Under the pieces are notes generated by a model. The model saw only the letters and a program-made list of their open reading frames with translations. It had not been told where the DNA came from and ran no database searches. A stretch of 64,000 bases of DNA from Planctomycetota bacterium (GTDB taxonomy: Bacteria; Planctomycetota; UBA8742; UBA2392). The DNA lies in NCBI GenBank assembly GCA_003576915.1, contig QEVF01000015.1:40466-104465 (forward strand). Reading direction: 5' to 3'. Every line of letters begins with the position of its first letter. Position 1 is the stretch's first letter. This document shows positions 35,757 to 44,680 of this stretch, piece by piece. A program made the position numbers and the translations under genes.

Positions 35757-35826
35757 TTTTCGGTCGTCAGTCGTGGGGCTCGGGTCGTCGGTTTGTGGGG
35801 CCCGGAACTGCCCGGGCGCCTTGGGT

Positions 35827-35854
35827 GGTCACCGGAAACCGACGGCCGGTGACC
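35827..35854. other. Intercistronic hairpin before the octaheme cytochrome gene
   Basis: Nine-base perfect stem GGTCACCGG / CCGGTGACC with a 10-base loop in the 108-base gap between the subunit IV gene and the octaheme gene. No T-run on either side, so transcription probably continues. Confidence 0.5.
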
Positions 35855-35864
35855 TCGAACCGCG

Positions 35865-36845
35865 TCAGATGTTCAAAAGGTCCGGAATGACCCAGAGGTA
35901 CTTGATGGAGAGCGTCAAGCGCAGGACGATCTTGACCACCACCAGCACCATGATGACCAGGTGGCCCAGGATGACCTGCTGGCGGATGAAGCCCAGCTTC
36001 TTCCACATTTCAGGCATGTACCACTTGAAGAAGCCGATCATGGCGCCGCCGATGACGCCCAGCATGCCCAACGTGACCACGCCGCCGATGACCGTGGCGG
36101 GGTGGAGCAGCCGGGCAAGGTAGGGGCCGGTGGTGGGTGCCAGGGCCCACTCCGGCTTGTTGAGCCAGTGGGCAATCAGCTCGCTGGCGTCCACGTTCAC
36201 TTCAAAGATCACGCGATGGGGGTCCCAGTACTCCCAGGGCAGGAAGAGCTGCCAGCCCGGGCCGCGAATGTAGGTGCCGAGGATGATCAGCGCCACCCAC
36301 AACACGATCCAGCCGAACTGGAAGACCGTGATGGCGAACTTGCGCTGGGTCCAGGTGTAGTAGCCGTTGCCGTAGGGGTTGAGGTCCACGTAGGGAATGG
36401 CCATGAGGCCCGAGATGATCATGCCGGGCAAGACCACGCCGGCGATCCAGGGATCGAAGTAAACCAGCAGTTCCTGCAGGCCCAGGAAGTACCAGGGGGC
36501 CTTGGAGGGGTTGGGCGTGAAGGCCGGGTTGGCCGGCTCTTCCAGAGGGGCATTGAGGAATATGGACCAGATCAGAAGGAAGGTGAACAGCGCCAGGCAG
36601 CCCACCAGTTCGATGCGCAGCAGATAGGGCCAAACGTGCAGGCGTTTGGCCCAGCTCTTGTGGTAGGGCTCCCACTTGCGGTGGTGCTTGGCGGCCAGGG
36701 CCGGGTTGGCTTCCAGGCGCTTGATGATGCGGTCGTTGCGGAAGGCCTGGCGGAAGGAAAGCCAGGTGAAGAACACCACCATCACGATCAGGATGGGGAG
36801 CGGTACGTTGTCCGGCTTGGAGAACTGTAACCAGAAGTGTTCCAT
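35865..36845 (-). CDS. petD: Cytochrome b6f subunit IV-like protein (C-terminal half of cytochrome b)
   Basis: 326 residues from the ATG at 36845; the longer frame from 37070 reads out of context and is rejected. Motif NPSKAPWYFLGLQELLVYFD contains the PEWY-equivalent quinol-site region (here APWY), in the order expected for subunit IV, with the following helices (PWIAGVVLPGMIISGLM). The C-terminal half adds more membrane helices than plant subunit IV, and the protein is about twice the length of chloroplast PetD (160). The gene follows cytochrome b6 by 76 bases. It should form the quinol-oxidising pocket with cytochrome b6. Confidence 0.9.
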   Translation of the reverse strand: MEHFWLQFSKPDNVPLPILIVMVVFFTWLSFRQAFRNDRIIKRLEANPALAAKHHRKWEPYHKSWAKRLHVWPYLLRIELVGCLALFTFLLIWSIFLNAPLEEPANPAFTPNPSKAPWYFLGLQELLVYFDPWIAGVVLPGMIISGLMAIPYVDLNPYGNGYYTWTQRKFAITVFQFGWIVLWVALIILGTYIRGPGWQLFLPWEYWDPHRVIFEVNVDASELIAHWLNKPEWALAPTTGPYLARLLHPATVIGGVVTLGMLGVIGGAMIGFFKWYMPEMWKKLGFIRQQVILGHLVIMVLVVVKIVLRLTLSIKYLWVIPDLLNI

Positions 36846-36921
36846 AGCTTGGTGTCTCGTGGTTTGCGGCTGGAGGCTGCGACGGCGCCGGGCGCTCATC
36901 GCCCGCCGCCAACCACCTTCT

Positions 36922-37863
36922 CTATTTTCCTTCGTACACTTCCGCGTTCTCGGCGTGTACGAGCTTGACCATGGTCTGCTTGGGCTTGGCCTGCTCCAAG
37001 TCCGTGCGCAGTTTGAAGGGCGCCGGGCCGGAGATGTTGCCGTCCTTGCGGATGCGCCAGAAGTGCACAATCAGGAAGATGGAAAGCACGATGGGAATGC
37101 CGATGCAGTGCCAGATGTAGGCGCGTAGCAACGCGTTGCTGTCCACGATGGACCCGCCCAGCAGGGCAAAGCGCACGTCGTTGAAGGCCGTGGCGCCGAT
37201 CTGGGGACCCAGGGGGCCTTCGTGGCCCACCACGGGCGTGGCACGCGCCATGTTGGTGCCCACGGTGACGGCCCACATGCCGAGCTGGTCGTCGGGCAGG
37301 AGGTAGCCGGTGAAGGAGAGCAGCAGGGTAAACTTGAGCAAGATGACGCCCACGCACCAGTTGAACTCGCGCGGCGGCTTGTAGCTGCCGGTCATGAACA
37401 CGCGCAGCATGTGCATCCAGACGAAAATCACCATCAGGTGCGCGGCCCAGCGGTGCATGTTGCGCAGGATCTTGCCAAAGGGCACCTCGTTGGCGAGGTA
37501 CATGATGTCGTTGAAAGCGTCAGCCTTGGTGGGGCGGTAGTAGAACATCAGCCAAACGCCGGTGATGGTGAGGATGATGAACAGCCAGAACGTCAGGCCG
37601 CCCATGCCCCAGGTGTAATTGTAGCGGACGGCGTCGCGGTTGATGGTGGGCGGGTGCAGGTGCAGAAACACGTTGCCCACGACGGCGAGCGTACGGTTGC
37701 GCGGGCTCTGGTCGAGCTTGTGGCGGATGATCGACTTGAAGACGACGTTGTCCTTGGGGTCGATCTTGGGCAGGGGCGGCAGGAAGCCGCGCCGCACTTT
37801 GGGCGTGCCGCCCTCTGCCTGGGACTTTGTCTTTTCTGCCTGTGCCTGATCTTCTGGGCTCAT
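36922..37863 (-). CDS. petB: Cytochrome b6-like protein (N-terminal half of cytochrome b)
   Basis: 313 residues from the ATG at 37863 (GAGAG upstream); the frame extending to 38067 is rejected. It carries four heme-ligand histidines: the first pair in NMHRWAAHLMVIFVWMH with 13 residues between, and the second in IWHCIGIPIVLSIFLIVHFW with 14 residues between, which is the b6f-type spacing. A 65-residue basic N-terminus precedes the first helix. It would bind two b hemes and transfer electrons across the membrane. Its partner subunit IV is encoded next. Confidence 0.93.
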   Translation of the reverse strand: MSPEDQAQAEKTKSQAEGGTPKVRRGFLPPLPKIDPKDNVVFKSIIRHKLDQSPRNRTLAVVGNVFLHLHPPTINRDAVRYNYTWGMGGLTFWLFIILTITGVWLMFYYRPTKADAFNDIMYLANEVPFGKILRNMHRWAAHLMVIFVWMHMLRVFMTGSYKPPREFNWCVGVILLKFTLLLSFTGYLLPDDQLGMWAVTVGTNMARATPVVGHEGPLGPQIGATAFNDVRFALLGGSIVDSNALLRAYIWHCIGIPIVLSIFLIVHFWRIRKDGNISGPAPFKLRTDLEQAKPKQTMVKLVHAENAEVYEGK

Positions 37864-37957
37864 GATCTCTCTCGTGCATCCCGTTTCGTGTTCGTGCCAG
37901 GCATCCTGCCCCCGCGATGTAGCCTGCTCCGCAACGCGAGGCCTGCCGCACGGCTGA

Positions 37958-39214
37958 CTAAAGCGCGATGTAGGCGCCGCCCTGCGGGCCGCCCTGCGTC
38001 CACTCGCCCTTTTCCTTGCGGTATGTCCTGCCCTTGTCCACCACGACCTGACCGTCGGAGGGGTCAATGGAAACGTCGCAGTGCTCCATGGGGCGCGGCG
38101 CCGGGCCTTCGAAGTTCACGCCATCGACGTAGTAGCCCGAGCCGTGGCAGGGACACTTGAACTTGTTTTCGGATTCCTTCCAGTCCGGCGTGCAGCCCAG
38201 GTGCGTGCAAAGCAGCAGGCCCACATACAGCTTGCTGGGCTCACGCACGACCCAGATGCGGTATTTCGTCTGCCAGCGAGTGTCCACCTTGCCGACCATG
38301 TATTCGTCAATGGTGCCGATCTTGAAGCGCGTCGGCGGCTCGAACAGCACGTTCTTGCTGCCGATGCTGAAATAGGGGCCGTTGCGCGTGAAACCCACCT
38401 GGAAGCCGCCCGGAAAGAAGAACGCGGCCACGGCGCCCGAGATCAGCGCGATGCCGCCGTAGGTGCCGGCCTGCACAAAGCGGCGGCGTGAAATCTCGCC
38501 GGCGGTGAACTTCTTTTCAAAAGTGCGCGCCGGGGCAACGGTGGCCTTGTAGGGCAGCAGGTTCGCCTTGGCCTCAGGCTTGGGACGCACCGAGCCCGGC
38601 TGCTTGGCGTTGGTCACGGCCGCCTTCACGTTGCCCGCGGCCGCGCCGGCCGCCGCCGCGCCCTTCTTGCGCGAGGCGGGGTCGATGCCCTTGACGCGGT
38701 CGGCGTCGTCGTGAGACATGCGCGGGATGTAGGGTTGCTTGGGCATTTCGCCGTTGATGCGCTTGACGAAATCATGGCCCCACTTCCGGCAGAAGTTGAG
38801 GGAGTGCTCGTTGTGTTCGAGTTCAACCTTGACGCCCTGCTGCATGATTTCGGCGCCGCACTCCATGAGCCGGTCTTCGATCATGTCGACGGCGTTGCCG
38901 AAGATGCTGTAGGCGCGGTCGCAGCCGGCGAAGGCCGCGGCCTGCTTCCCGGCAAGCTTCTTGCCGGGGGCCAGCTTCTCCTTCATGGCCTTGTCAAAGG
39001 GCAGGAAGTCGTCGTAGTGCTCGCCGTCGCCCCATGTGGGTTCACCCATCAGGATGCAGTCGGCCTTTGTCAGTTCCTCGACGGCGATCTCCGTGACGTT
39101 CTTGACGCCGATCAGGTTGCCGCCTGCCTGCTTCACGCCCTCGGCAATGGCTTCCGCCGAGTTCTTGGTGTTGCCGCCGCCCGTCGAGTAGACAATCAAT
39201 ATGCTCTTAGCCAT
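37958..39214 (-). CDS. Flavodoxin-Rieske iron-sulfur fusion protein
   Basis: 418 residues from the ATG at 39214 (GGGGA upstream). Residues 1-155 form a flavodoxin: FMN phosphate loop VYSTGGGNTKNSAE (about 8-21), isoalloxazine-loop EPTWGDGEHYDDF (58-70) and FAGCDRAYSIFGNAVDMIE (95-113), the classic order. A Lys/Ala/Pro-rich linker (about 165-240) leads to a twin-arginine-like motif SRRRFVQAG and one membrane helix (250-271). Residues 330-365 hold a complete Rieske site: CTHLGC (336-341) and CPCHGSGY (354-361), giving both Cys-His ligand pairs and the disulfide cysteines. Predicted topology: flavodoxin in the cytoplasm, Rieske head outside, both attached to the b6 complex encoded next. I know of no standard b6f or bc1 subunit with this arrangement. 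Confidence 0.92.
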   Translation of the reverse strand: MAKSILIVYSTGGGNTKNSAEAIAEGVKQAGGNLIGVKNVTEIAVEELTKADCILMGEPTWGDGEHYDDFLPFDKAMKEKLAPGKKLAGKQAAAFAGCDRAYSIFGNAVDMIEDRLMECGAEIMQQGVKVELEHNEHSLNFCRKWGHDFVKRINGEMPKQPYIPRMSHDDADRVKGIDPASRKKGAAAAGAAAGNVKAAVTNAKQPGSVRPKPEAKANLLPYKATVAPARTFEKKFTAGEISRRRFVQAGTYGGIALISGAVAAFFFPGGFQVGFTRNGPYFSIGSKNVLFEPPTRFKIGTIDEYMVGKVDTRWQTKYRIWVVREPSKLYVGLLLCTHLGCTPDWKESENKFKCPCHGSGYYVDGVNFEGPAPRPMEHCDVSIDPSDGQVVVDKGRTYRKEKGEWTQGGPQGGAYIAL

Positions 39215-39355
39215 CGCTTCCCCTGCCACGAACCGCATCTGGGCCAAAGCCCAAACAGGGCCAACGGGGCCCTTTCACGGCCACCCGTCCTGCCCCGGAT
39301 TCTCGAGCCAAACAAGCGCTCAAAAATTGACCAGCCCGTAGAAAATTCAAGCTGT

Positions 39356-39384
39356 AAATTATGCGAGGTTTCAAGCAGTGTCAA
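39356..39384 (-). promoter_or_regulatory. Candidate sigma-70 promoter of the respiratory cluster
   Basis: On the minus strand TTGACA (39384-39379) is followed by CATAAT after 15 bases or TAATTT after 17. It lies about 140 bases before the flavodoxin-Rieske start, leaving a long untranslated leader. No other good promoter is visible before the ccoO terminator. Confidence 0.55.
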
Positions 39385-39502
39385 ACGCTTTCCATCAACG
39401 CCTGAAACCGCGCCAAACCAGCCTTTGGGCGAGAAGTCATACTCGGTGAGAAAGGGCATTGGAAGCCCTTTGGCGCTCGACCGCGAACTTTTCAATTCGG
39501 TG

Positions 39503-39952
39503 TCAGCCGGTCTTCTTTGGATTCGTCAGGATGCCCGGGGGGCCCTGCAGGCCCGGCTCGCCGGAGATGTCCACCACCGTGCCGCTGAACGCCACGGCCT
39601 CGCCCGTGCCCGGGTGCCAAATGGCGCGGCTGACCAGGAGGCAGGGAAAGACGGTGCCGTCGCGCCGTACGAGCCGCACGCGCGCCGTGAGAGTCTGGCG
39701 TGATGACAGGAGGGCCTCGGCAAAGGCGTCAATGATCTCCAGGTCTTCAGGGTGGGCCACACTGGCGCCGAAACTGCTGGCGTTGTCGATGAACTCGTCC
39801 GCCCGATAACCCAGCATCAGCAGAATGGAGCTGCTGATGTAGCGCATGGTGTAGAACTCGTCATTCTCGCAGATGTAGGACACCGTCGGCATCTCGGCCA
39901 GCAGGCTCTCGGCCGTGAAGGAGACGTCAGTGCGAGGGGGTTTGCGCGCCAT
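39503..39952 (-). CDS. Stand-alone PAS-domain protein
   Basis: 149 residues from the ATG at 39952; a TTG at 40000 gives 165. The central part is a PAS fold: LLAEMPTVSYICENDEFYTM, then ILLMLGYRADEFID and SVAHPEDLEIIDAFAEAL, ending with RLVRRDGTVFPCLLVSRAIW and FSGTVVDIS. This is the sensory-box pattern used for redox or ligand sensing. There is no kinase, receiver or GGDEF part, so it would have to act through a partner. It lies upstream of and codirectional with the respiratory operon, about 290 bases away. Confidence 0.82.
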   Translation of the reverse strand: MARKPPRTDVSFTAESLLAEMPTVSYICENDEFYTMRYISSSILLMLGYRADEFIDNASSFGASVAHPEDLEIIDAFAEALLSSRQTLTARVRLVRRDGTVFPCLLVSRAIWHPGTGEAVAFSGTVVDISGEPGLQGPPGILTNPKKTG

Positions 39953-40352
39953 GAGCAGTGCCGGCAGTCGTCGGAAAGTGGCCTGCGGCCACGTCTTCAA
40001 CCCGGTCGAGCCATAGTGAATCGGGCCCGACTGCCATGCCTGGCGGATTTTCAGCCGCCGAAACGCGCAAGCCTTCCCCGGCTTGCGTGGGCAGGCCCTG
40101 TCTTGACGGCCTGTCCAATGACAGAAGTTACACCTCTAGCAGAAGATGGGTGGGAATGCAAGAAACACTGAGAGCCCCGCGGGGCAATCACGGGGCTCTC
40201 GCACTACTCCCCTCCCGGGCTAAGAGGGGTGGGGCACTTGTGGCGCCCTTCGGGGTCACATTCCCCGAGGCGCTGGACCCAACATATCCAGAATGACCGG
40301 GTGTTCAAGTGCAATCAGGATAAACTTGGTCCACTACTATCATAATTGTAAA
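39953..40352. other. Intergenic stretch with a terminator and an AT-rich patch
   Basis: 400 bases without a supported gene. It contains the mnmG terminator at 40170-40200 and a low-GC patch at about 40315-40360 (runs of AT such as CATAATTGTAAAC) unlike its GC-rich surroundings. Confidence 0.5.
40170..40200 (-). terminator. Terminator-like hairpin downstream of mnmG
   Basis: Ten-base perfect stem GAGAGCCCCG / CGGGGCTCTC with an 11-base loop. On the minus strand it is followed by AGTGTTTCTT. It lies about 150 bases after the mnmG stop. Confidence 0.6.
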
Positions 40353-42188
40353 CTATTGGCGAGACTGAAGATATACGCGAAGCACCGTCAGGTCGCCAGG
40401 TCCGATGCCCGGAATGCGGGAGGCCTGACCCAGGTCCAGGGGCTGCACCAGCGCCAGCTTCTCCCGGGCCTCTTTGCGCAGGGCGTGGATGACCGCATAG
40501 TTCAGGCCCGCAGGCAGCTCAAAGCGCTCAAGGTCGCGCATGCGCGCCACCTCCTGATCTTCCAGCGCCAGGTACCCCGCATAGCGCGCGTCCGTCTCCA
40601 GCGTCGCGGCACTTGACGCGTCAAGACTCGCAGCCTCCGGGCACCGGGCGCAGGCCTCGTGCCACGGAAAGTCGGGCGAGCGCAGCCGCTCCCACAGGCT
40701 GCGGCCCTGGTAACGCGCAGCGCTGAGGGCCTGCCTCGCCGTCTCGATGGCCCGGGCCTTGTGTTCAAAGACGCGCCGGCGTTGCCCGTCCACACAGCCC
40801 AGGGCCACGCCCAGCGGCGTGAGGCGACGGTCCGCGTTGTCCGTGCGCAGCTTGAGGCGGTGCTCGGCGAGGCTGGTGAACATGCGATAGGGTTCCTCCG
40901 TGCCGCGCGTGGTCAGGTCGTCGATCAGCACGCCGATGTAGGCCTGATCGCGGGTCAGAATGAAGGGGCCCTGGCCCCTGAGCCGCAGCGCGGCATTGAG
41001 ACCGGCCATAAGGCCCTGGGCGGCGGCCTCCTCGTAGCCCGTGGTTCCGTTGATCTGCCCGGCGAGGTAGAGCCCGCGGACGGCCTTGGTCTCCAGGGTC
41101 GGGTAGACCTGGGTGGGGGGGACGAAGTCGTATTCCACGGCATAGCCGTAGCGCACGATGCGCGCCTTCTCCAGGCCCGGGATGCTCGCCACCAGGGCGT
41201 CCTGCACGTCGCGCGGCAGGCTGGTGGAGATTCCGTTGGGGTACACTTCGCGGGTGTCCAGGCCCTCCGGCTCCAGGAAGATGTTGTGCTCGCTCTTGTC
41301 CGCAAAGCGCTTGATCTTGTCCTCGATGCTGGGGCAGTAGCGGGGGCCACGCCCCTGGATTTGGCCCGAATAGAGCGGAGAGCGGTGCAGGTTCGCCGTT
41401 ATCAGGGCGTGGGTCCGGGGGGTCGTGCGCGTGATGAAGCAACTGGACTGGGGCCGGGAGATGGCCTCGGTCAGGAACGAGAACGGCACAGGCGGGTCGT
41501 CGCCCTTCTGTTCCTGGGTGGCGGACCAGTCGATGCTGTCGCCATCAAGGCGCGGCGGCGTTCCGGTTTTCAGGCGGCCCATGCGCAGGCCCAGGGCGCG
41601 CAGTTGCCCCGACAGGCTCAGCGCCGCGCGTTCTCCAACGCGGCCGCCGACGGTCTGCTCTTCGCCACAGTGCATCAACCCGCCCAGGAAGGTGCCGGTG
41701 GTCAGAATCACGCAGGGGGCGTTGAGGTCTTGCCCGTCGGCCAGGGTGACGCCTGCGACAGCGGCCCGCGGCGCCGGCGTGTCCGTTGTCGTTTGCTCCC
41801 CGGCGCGCGTGATCAGCGCGACGGCTTCGCCCTCGATCACCGTGATGCCCGTGCTGCCTTCAACCCACTCGCGCGCGGCCCGGGCGTAGGCGGCCTTGTC
41901 TGCCTGGGCGCGCGGGCTTACCACGGCCGCGCCCTTGCTGGTGTTCAACATGCGGAACTGGATGCCCGTGGCGTCGATGAGTTGCCCCATGGCACCGCCC
42001 AGGGCGTCAATCTCGCGCACCATCTGCCCCTTGGCGACGCCGCCGATGGCCGGGTTGCAGCTCATGCGGCCGATGCCCTCGCGCTCGAAGGTCACCAGCG
42101 CAACGCGAGCGCCCATACGGGTCGCGGCCAGCGCGGCTTCGATGCCGGCGTGGCCGCCCCCGACGACGATGATCTCGAACTGCGCCAT
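40353..42188 (-). CDS. mnmG: tRNA uridine-34 5-carboxymethylaminomethyl modification enzyme
   Basis: FAD-dependent partner of MnmE (GidA) that modifies wobble uridine in several tRNAs. 611 residues, the usual size. Motifs: FAD-binding [20 protein letters not shown] at the N-terminus, [69 protein letters not shown], and YCPSIEDKI. MnmE is not in this window. Confidence 0.97.
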   Translation of the reverse strand: MAQFEIIVVGGGHAGIEAALAATRMGARVALVTFEREGIGRMSCNPAIGGVAKGQMVREIDALGGAMGQLIDATGIQFRMLNTSKGAAVVSPRAQADKAAYARAAREWVEGSTGITVIEGEAVALITRAGEQTTTDTPAPRAAVAGVTLADGQDLNAPCVILTTGTFLGGLMHCGEEQTVGGRVGERAALSLSGQLRALGLRMGRLKTGTPPRLDGDSIDWSATQEQKGDDPPVPFSFLTEAISRPQSSCFITRTTPRTHALITANLHRSPLYSGQIQGRGPRYCPSIEDKIKRFADKSEHNIFLEPEGLDTREVYPNGISTSLPRDVQDALVASIPGLEKARIVRYGYAVEYDFVPPTQVYPTLETKAVRGLYLAGQINGTTGYEEAAAQGLMAGLNAALRLRGQGPFILTRDQAYIGVLIDDLTTRGTEEPYRMFTSLAEHRLKLRTDNADRRLTPLGVALGCVDGQRRRVFEHKARAIETARQALSAARYQGRSLWERLRSPDFPWHEACARCPEAASLDASSAATLETDARYAGYLALEDQEVARMRDLERFELPAGLNYAVIHALRKEAREKLALVQPLDLGQASRIPGIGPGDLTVLRVYLQSRQ

Positions 42189-42241
42189 GGCGGAAGTCTA
42201 GCGCCGCGCCCGGCGCGAAACAGGCGGTGGAAACCGGCGCG

Positions 42242-42727
42242 TCAGCGCGGCGGCATGACGCCGAACTGGGGCGCCGTGCGTTCAAGGTCAATGAGCCACA
42301 CCCCGTTCTTCTTCACGTAGAAAATCTTGCCGCGCGGCACGTTCAGCCTGCCGCCGCTGATGAAGCTGACCTGGCCGTGGGCGACAATGGAAACCTCGAC
42401 GACGTACTCCTCGGCCCCGGCGGGCACGATGAGAGGCCCTTGGGGCAGCACGGAGTCAATCACAATGGCGTTAGCCTGCCGCGGCACGCTGTTGACCCAC
42501 TGCCTGCGGCGCTCGCTGGTGTTGGGCTCCACCCTGCAGTAGCGCAGGGCGTCTTCCCAGTCGTGGTCATTGAACTCCGCCACGGCGCGATCCGTGACAC
42601 GGCGGATCTGGGCTTCGTCGCTGCCCTGTCCTTCGAACAGGCCGAAGTACCACGCCACCAGCCCCACCAGCACGAGCAGGACGGCGGTGGCCGCGATGTT
42701 GCGAATCTGACGCTGGTTGAGCTGCAT
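42242..42727 (-). CDS. Single-pass membrane protein of unknown function, NTF2-like fold possible
   Basis: 161 residues. One N-terminal membrane helix (IAATAVLLVLVGLVAWYFGL) precedes a periplasmic domain with a helix pair (RVTDRAVAEFNDHDWEDALR), then several beta strands ending KKNGVWLIDLE. The pattern of a helical start, VNS loop and final curved sheet resembles SnoaL/NTF2-like domains. It ends 53 bases before mnmG and starts 68 bases after the VWA gene. No functional clue beyond this. Confidence 0.7.
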   Translation of the reverse strand: MQLNQRQIRNIAATAVLLVLVGLVAWYFGLFEGQGSDEAQIRRVTDRAVAEFNDHDWEDALRYCRVEPNTSERRRQWVNSVPRQANAIVIDSVLPQGPLIVPAGAEEYVVEVSIVAHGQVSFISGGRLNVPRGKIFYVKKNGVWLIDLERTAPQFGVMPPR

Positions 42728-42795
42728 GCCGCTGCCTGTCGTGTAACCCCCAGGGGCATGGAACGAATAAGACGGCGTGAAGTAGGCGAATTGGG

Positions 42796-44427
42796 CTATT
42801 TCACGACAGCCAGGGGCAGGTAGTTGCCGCCGTGGTCCTTGGCCAGTTTGCCGAGGAACCAGCCGTCCTGCCGGCCCACGCCCACGGTGTTGATGGTGAT
42901 GCGCGCGACGCGGTTGCGGTCGGCCACCTCTTTGAGGAAGTCGGTCATGATGGAGCGATACATGGCCGCGACGTCACCACCATTGGCCATTTTCTTGAGT
43001 TCGTCGCTGCTGCCGCCCCACTTGCCGGTGGTGGAGTAGCCGTCACTGTAGAAGAAGATGGTGTCGGGGACGAATTCGTCGGGGTGTTTGCCCGTGACGA
43101 CGCCCTTCTCCTTCTTCTTGAGTTTTTCGGGGTCGATGCCCGCCAGGCGCTCGCTGAGGTCGAAGGCGGCGTCCAGGGCCCCGCCGACGTTGGTTTTGCG
43201 CGCGCCTTTGAGGCCGCGCAGCCACTTGGCAGCGTCCTCGACGTTGGCCTTGTCGCAGGGCTTGAGCTCGTCGCTCCAGGTTGCCATGTCATCGGCGAAC
43301 GAAATGATGGTGAAGTGGGTCTGCTTGGGGTCGAGCACTTCAAGCGAACGGATCATTTCTTCGCGGGCGAGGTCGAGCTTGCAGTTGATCTTGGACCAGT
43401 CCAGGGGCCGCCGCTTGTCGGGGTCGTTGGGGTCCTTGGTCAGGGTCTTTTTGAGCTGTTCCAGCTCTTCGGGCGGAATCTTTTCGGTCATGGAGACCGA
43501 GGCGTCGATCACGAAAATGTAGCGGTCGGAAAACGTGTCCGCGCCGAAAATGCGCCGCGCCCGCGTGGCGCCCTTGTCGCCGCCCTTCTTGGGCGGCAGG
43601 CCCTGCTCGGCGCGCTTGGCTTCCTTGTACCAGTCAATCCAGGCGTCGGCGTCGGTGCCGAGGTCTTGGTTGGTCAGTTTCTTGAGCGCCTTGGAAAGGT
43701 TCAGCCGCAGCTTGCCCTCTTCCACAGACAGGCGGTTGATCAGGGCCAAAATGGCCCGGTCCTTGTCCATGGAGGCGCACTCCACCACGAGGTCAATGGC
43801 CACGTCGCGCACGCGCCAGCTCTTGTCATTGAGCGAATTCAGGGCCAGGTCGAAGACGCCTTCGCGCTGGGTGTGGGGCAGCAGGGCGGTGAAGGCCAGC
43901 ACGCGCATATCCGTGTCCGTGCCTTCCCGCGCCAGCGAGAGCACGTACTTGATGCTCTCTTCGTGGTCCGAGTTGCCGGCGATAGCGTCCAGCATGGCCA
44001 TGCGCACGCGCAAAGGCCACTGCTTGCGGTTAGTGATGTCGGCCTTGAATTTCAGGGCCTCTTCGGGCTCGCCCATGTTCTTGACGAGCGTGAGGATCTG
44101 CATGGCGATCTTGTAGGCTTCCTTGGGGCGGGGCTCCTTGTCGCCCTTCTTGGGGTTGCCTTTGGCGTCCTTCTCGACAATGCCGGCCTTGTCGCACTCC
44201 TGCCAGTAAGCCAGCAGCTTGATGGCGTGTTCGTAGTCCAGCAGTCCGCTCATGGCCTTGACGGCGTCGAGCTGGCTGGGCACGTCGGCCTTCGTGTCCT
44301 TGAGCAGGCGCTCGCACACGGCCCAGTTGCGAGCCTGGGCGGCCTTGTCGATCTTGGCCTGGGCCGGAACGACGCAAAGGGCCAGCAGGCCCAAAGCCAT
44401 CAGAGTCAGACTGATCTTCGCGCGCAT
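42796..44427 (-). CDS. Exported von Willebrand factor A (VWA) domain protein with HEAT-like repeats
   Basis: 543 residues from the ATG at 44427; the upstream ATG at 44433 is too close to the GGAG. A signal peptide (ISLTLMALGLLALCVVPAQA) is followed by about 230 residues of paired helices, with repeat-like blocks (ALLPHTQREGVFDLALNSLN, VRDVAIDLVVECASMD). The VWA domain then begins YIFVIDASVSM, with the metal-binding DxSxS near 308-312, and continues through the cation-site loops (FTIISFADDM, FFYSDGYSTTG). It is predicted to be periplasmic. Such proteins are common in Planctomycetota, but the ligand is unknown. Confidence 0.82.
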   Translation of the reverse strand: MRAKISLTLMALGLLALCVVPAQAKIDKAAQARNWAVCERLLKDTKADVPSQLDAVKAMSGLLDYEHAIKLLAYWQECDKAGIVEKDAKGNPKKGDKEPRPKEAYKIAMQILTLVKNMGEPEEALKFKADITNRKQWPLRVRMAMLDAIAGNSDHEESIKYVLSLAREGTDTDMRVLAFTALLPHTQREGVFDLALNSLNDKSWRVRDVAIDLVVECASMDKDRAILALINRLSVEEGKLRLNLSKALKKLTNQDLGTDADAWIDWYKEAKRAEQGLPPKKGGDKGATRARRIFGADTFSDRYIFVIDASVSMTEKIPPEELEQLKKTLTKDPNDPDKRRPLDWSKINCKLDLAREEMIRSLEVLDPKQTHFTIISFADDMATWSDELKPCDKANVEDAAKWLRGLKGARKTNVGGALDAAFDLSERLAGIDPEKLKKKEKGVVTGKHPDEFVPDTIFFYSDGYSTTGKWGGSSDELKKMANGGDVAAMYRSIMTDFLKEVADRNRVARITINTVGVGRQDGWFLGKLAKDHGGNYLPLAVVK

Positions 44428-44680
44428 GTTCATTTCTCCGGACGTCCCTTGCGCCAGCAGTTCGTTCAAAAAGCGGCTTCCCGCCACCAATTCAAGCCGG
44501 TCGGTCCCAAGCAAGTCTGGCCCGACCTCCATTTCAAAGGGCCTTCAGGCCGTCTGAATCGCGCATGCCATCCGTGGCTTGCTTCCGCAGGCCGTGTTTC
44601 ACATGACCTCAGGTAGTGTAACGAATCCGCCGCGCCCTACACGCCTCTGAAGCCTCAAATTCGGCCCTGTCACCGCAGTT

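Noticed and set aside
42832..44616. 594-residue open frame on the plus strand across the VWA gene
   Set aside because: Antisense shadow; the VWA gene has a signal peptide, a ribosome-binding site and a DxSxS motif.
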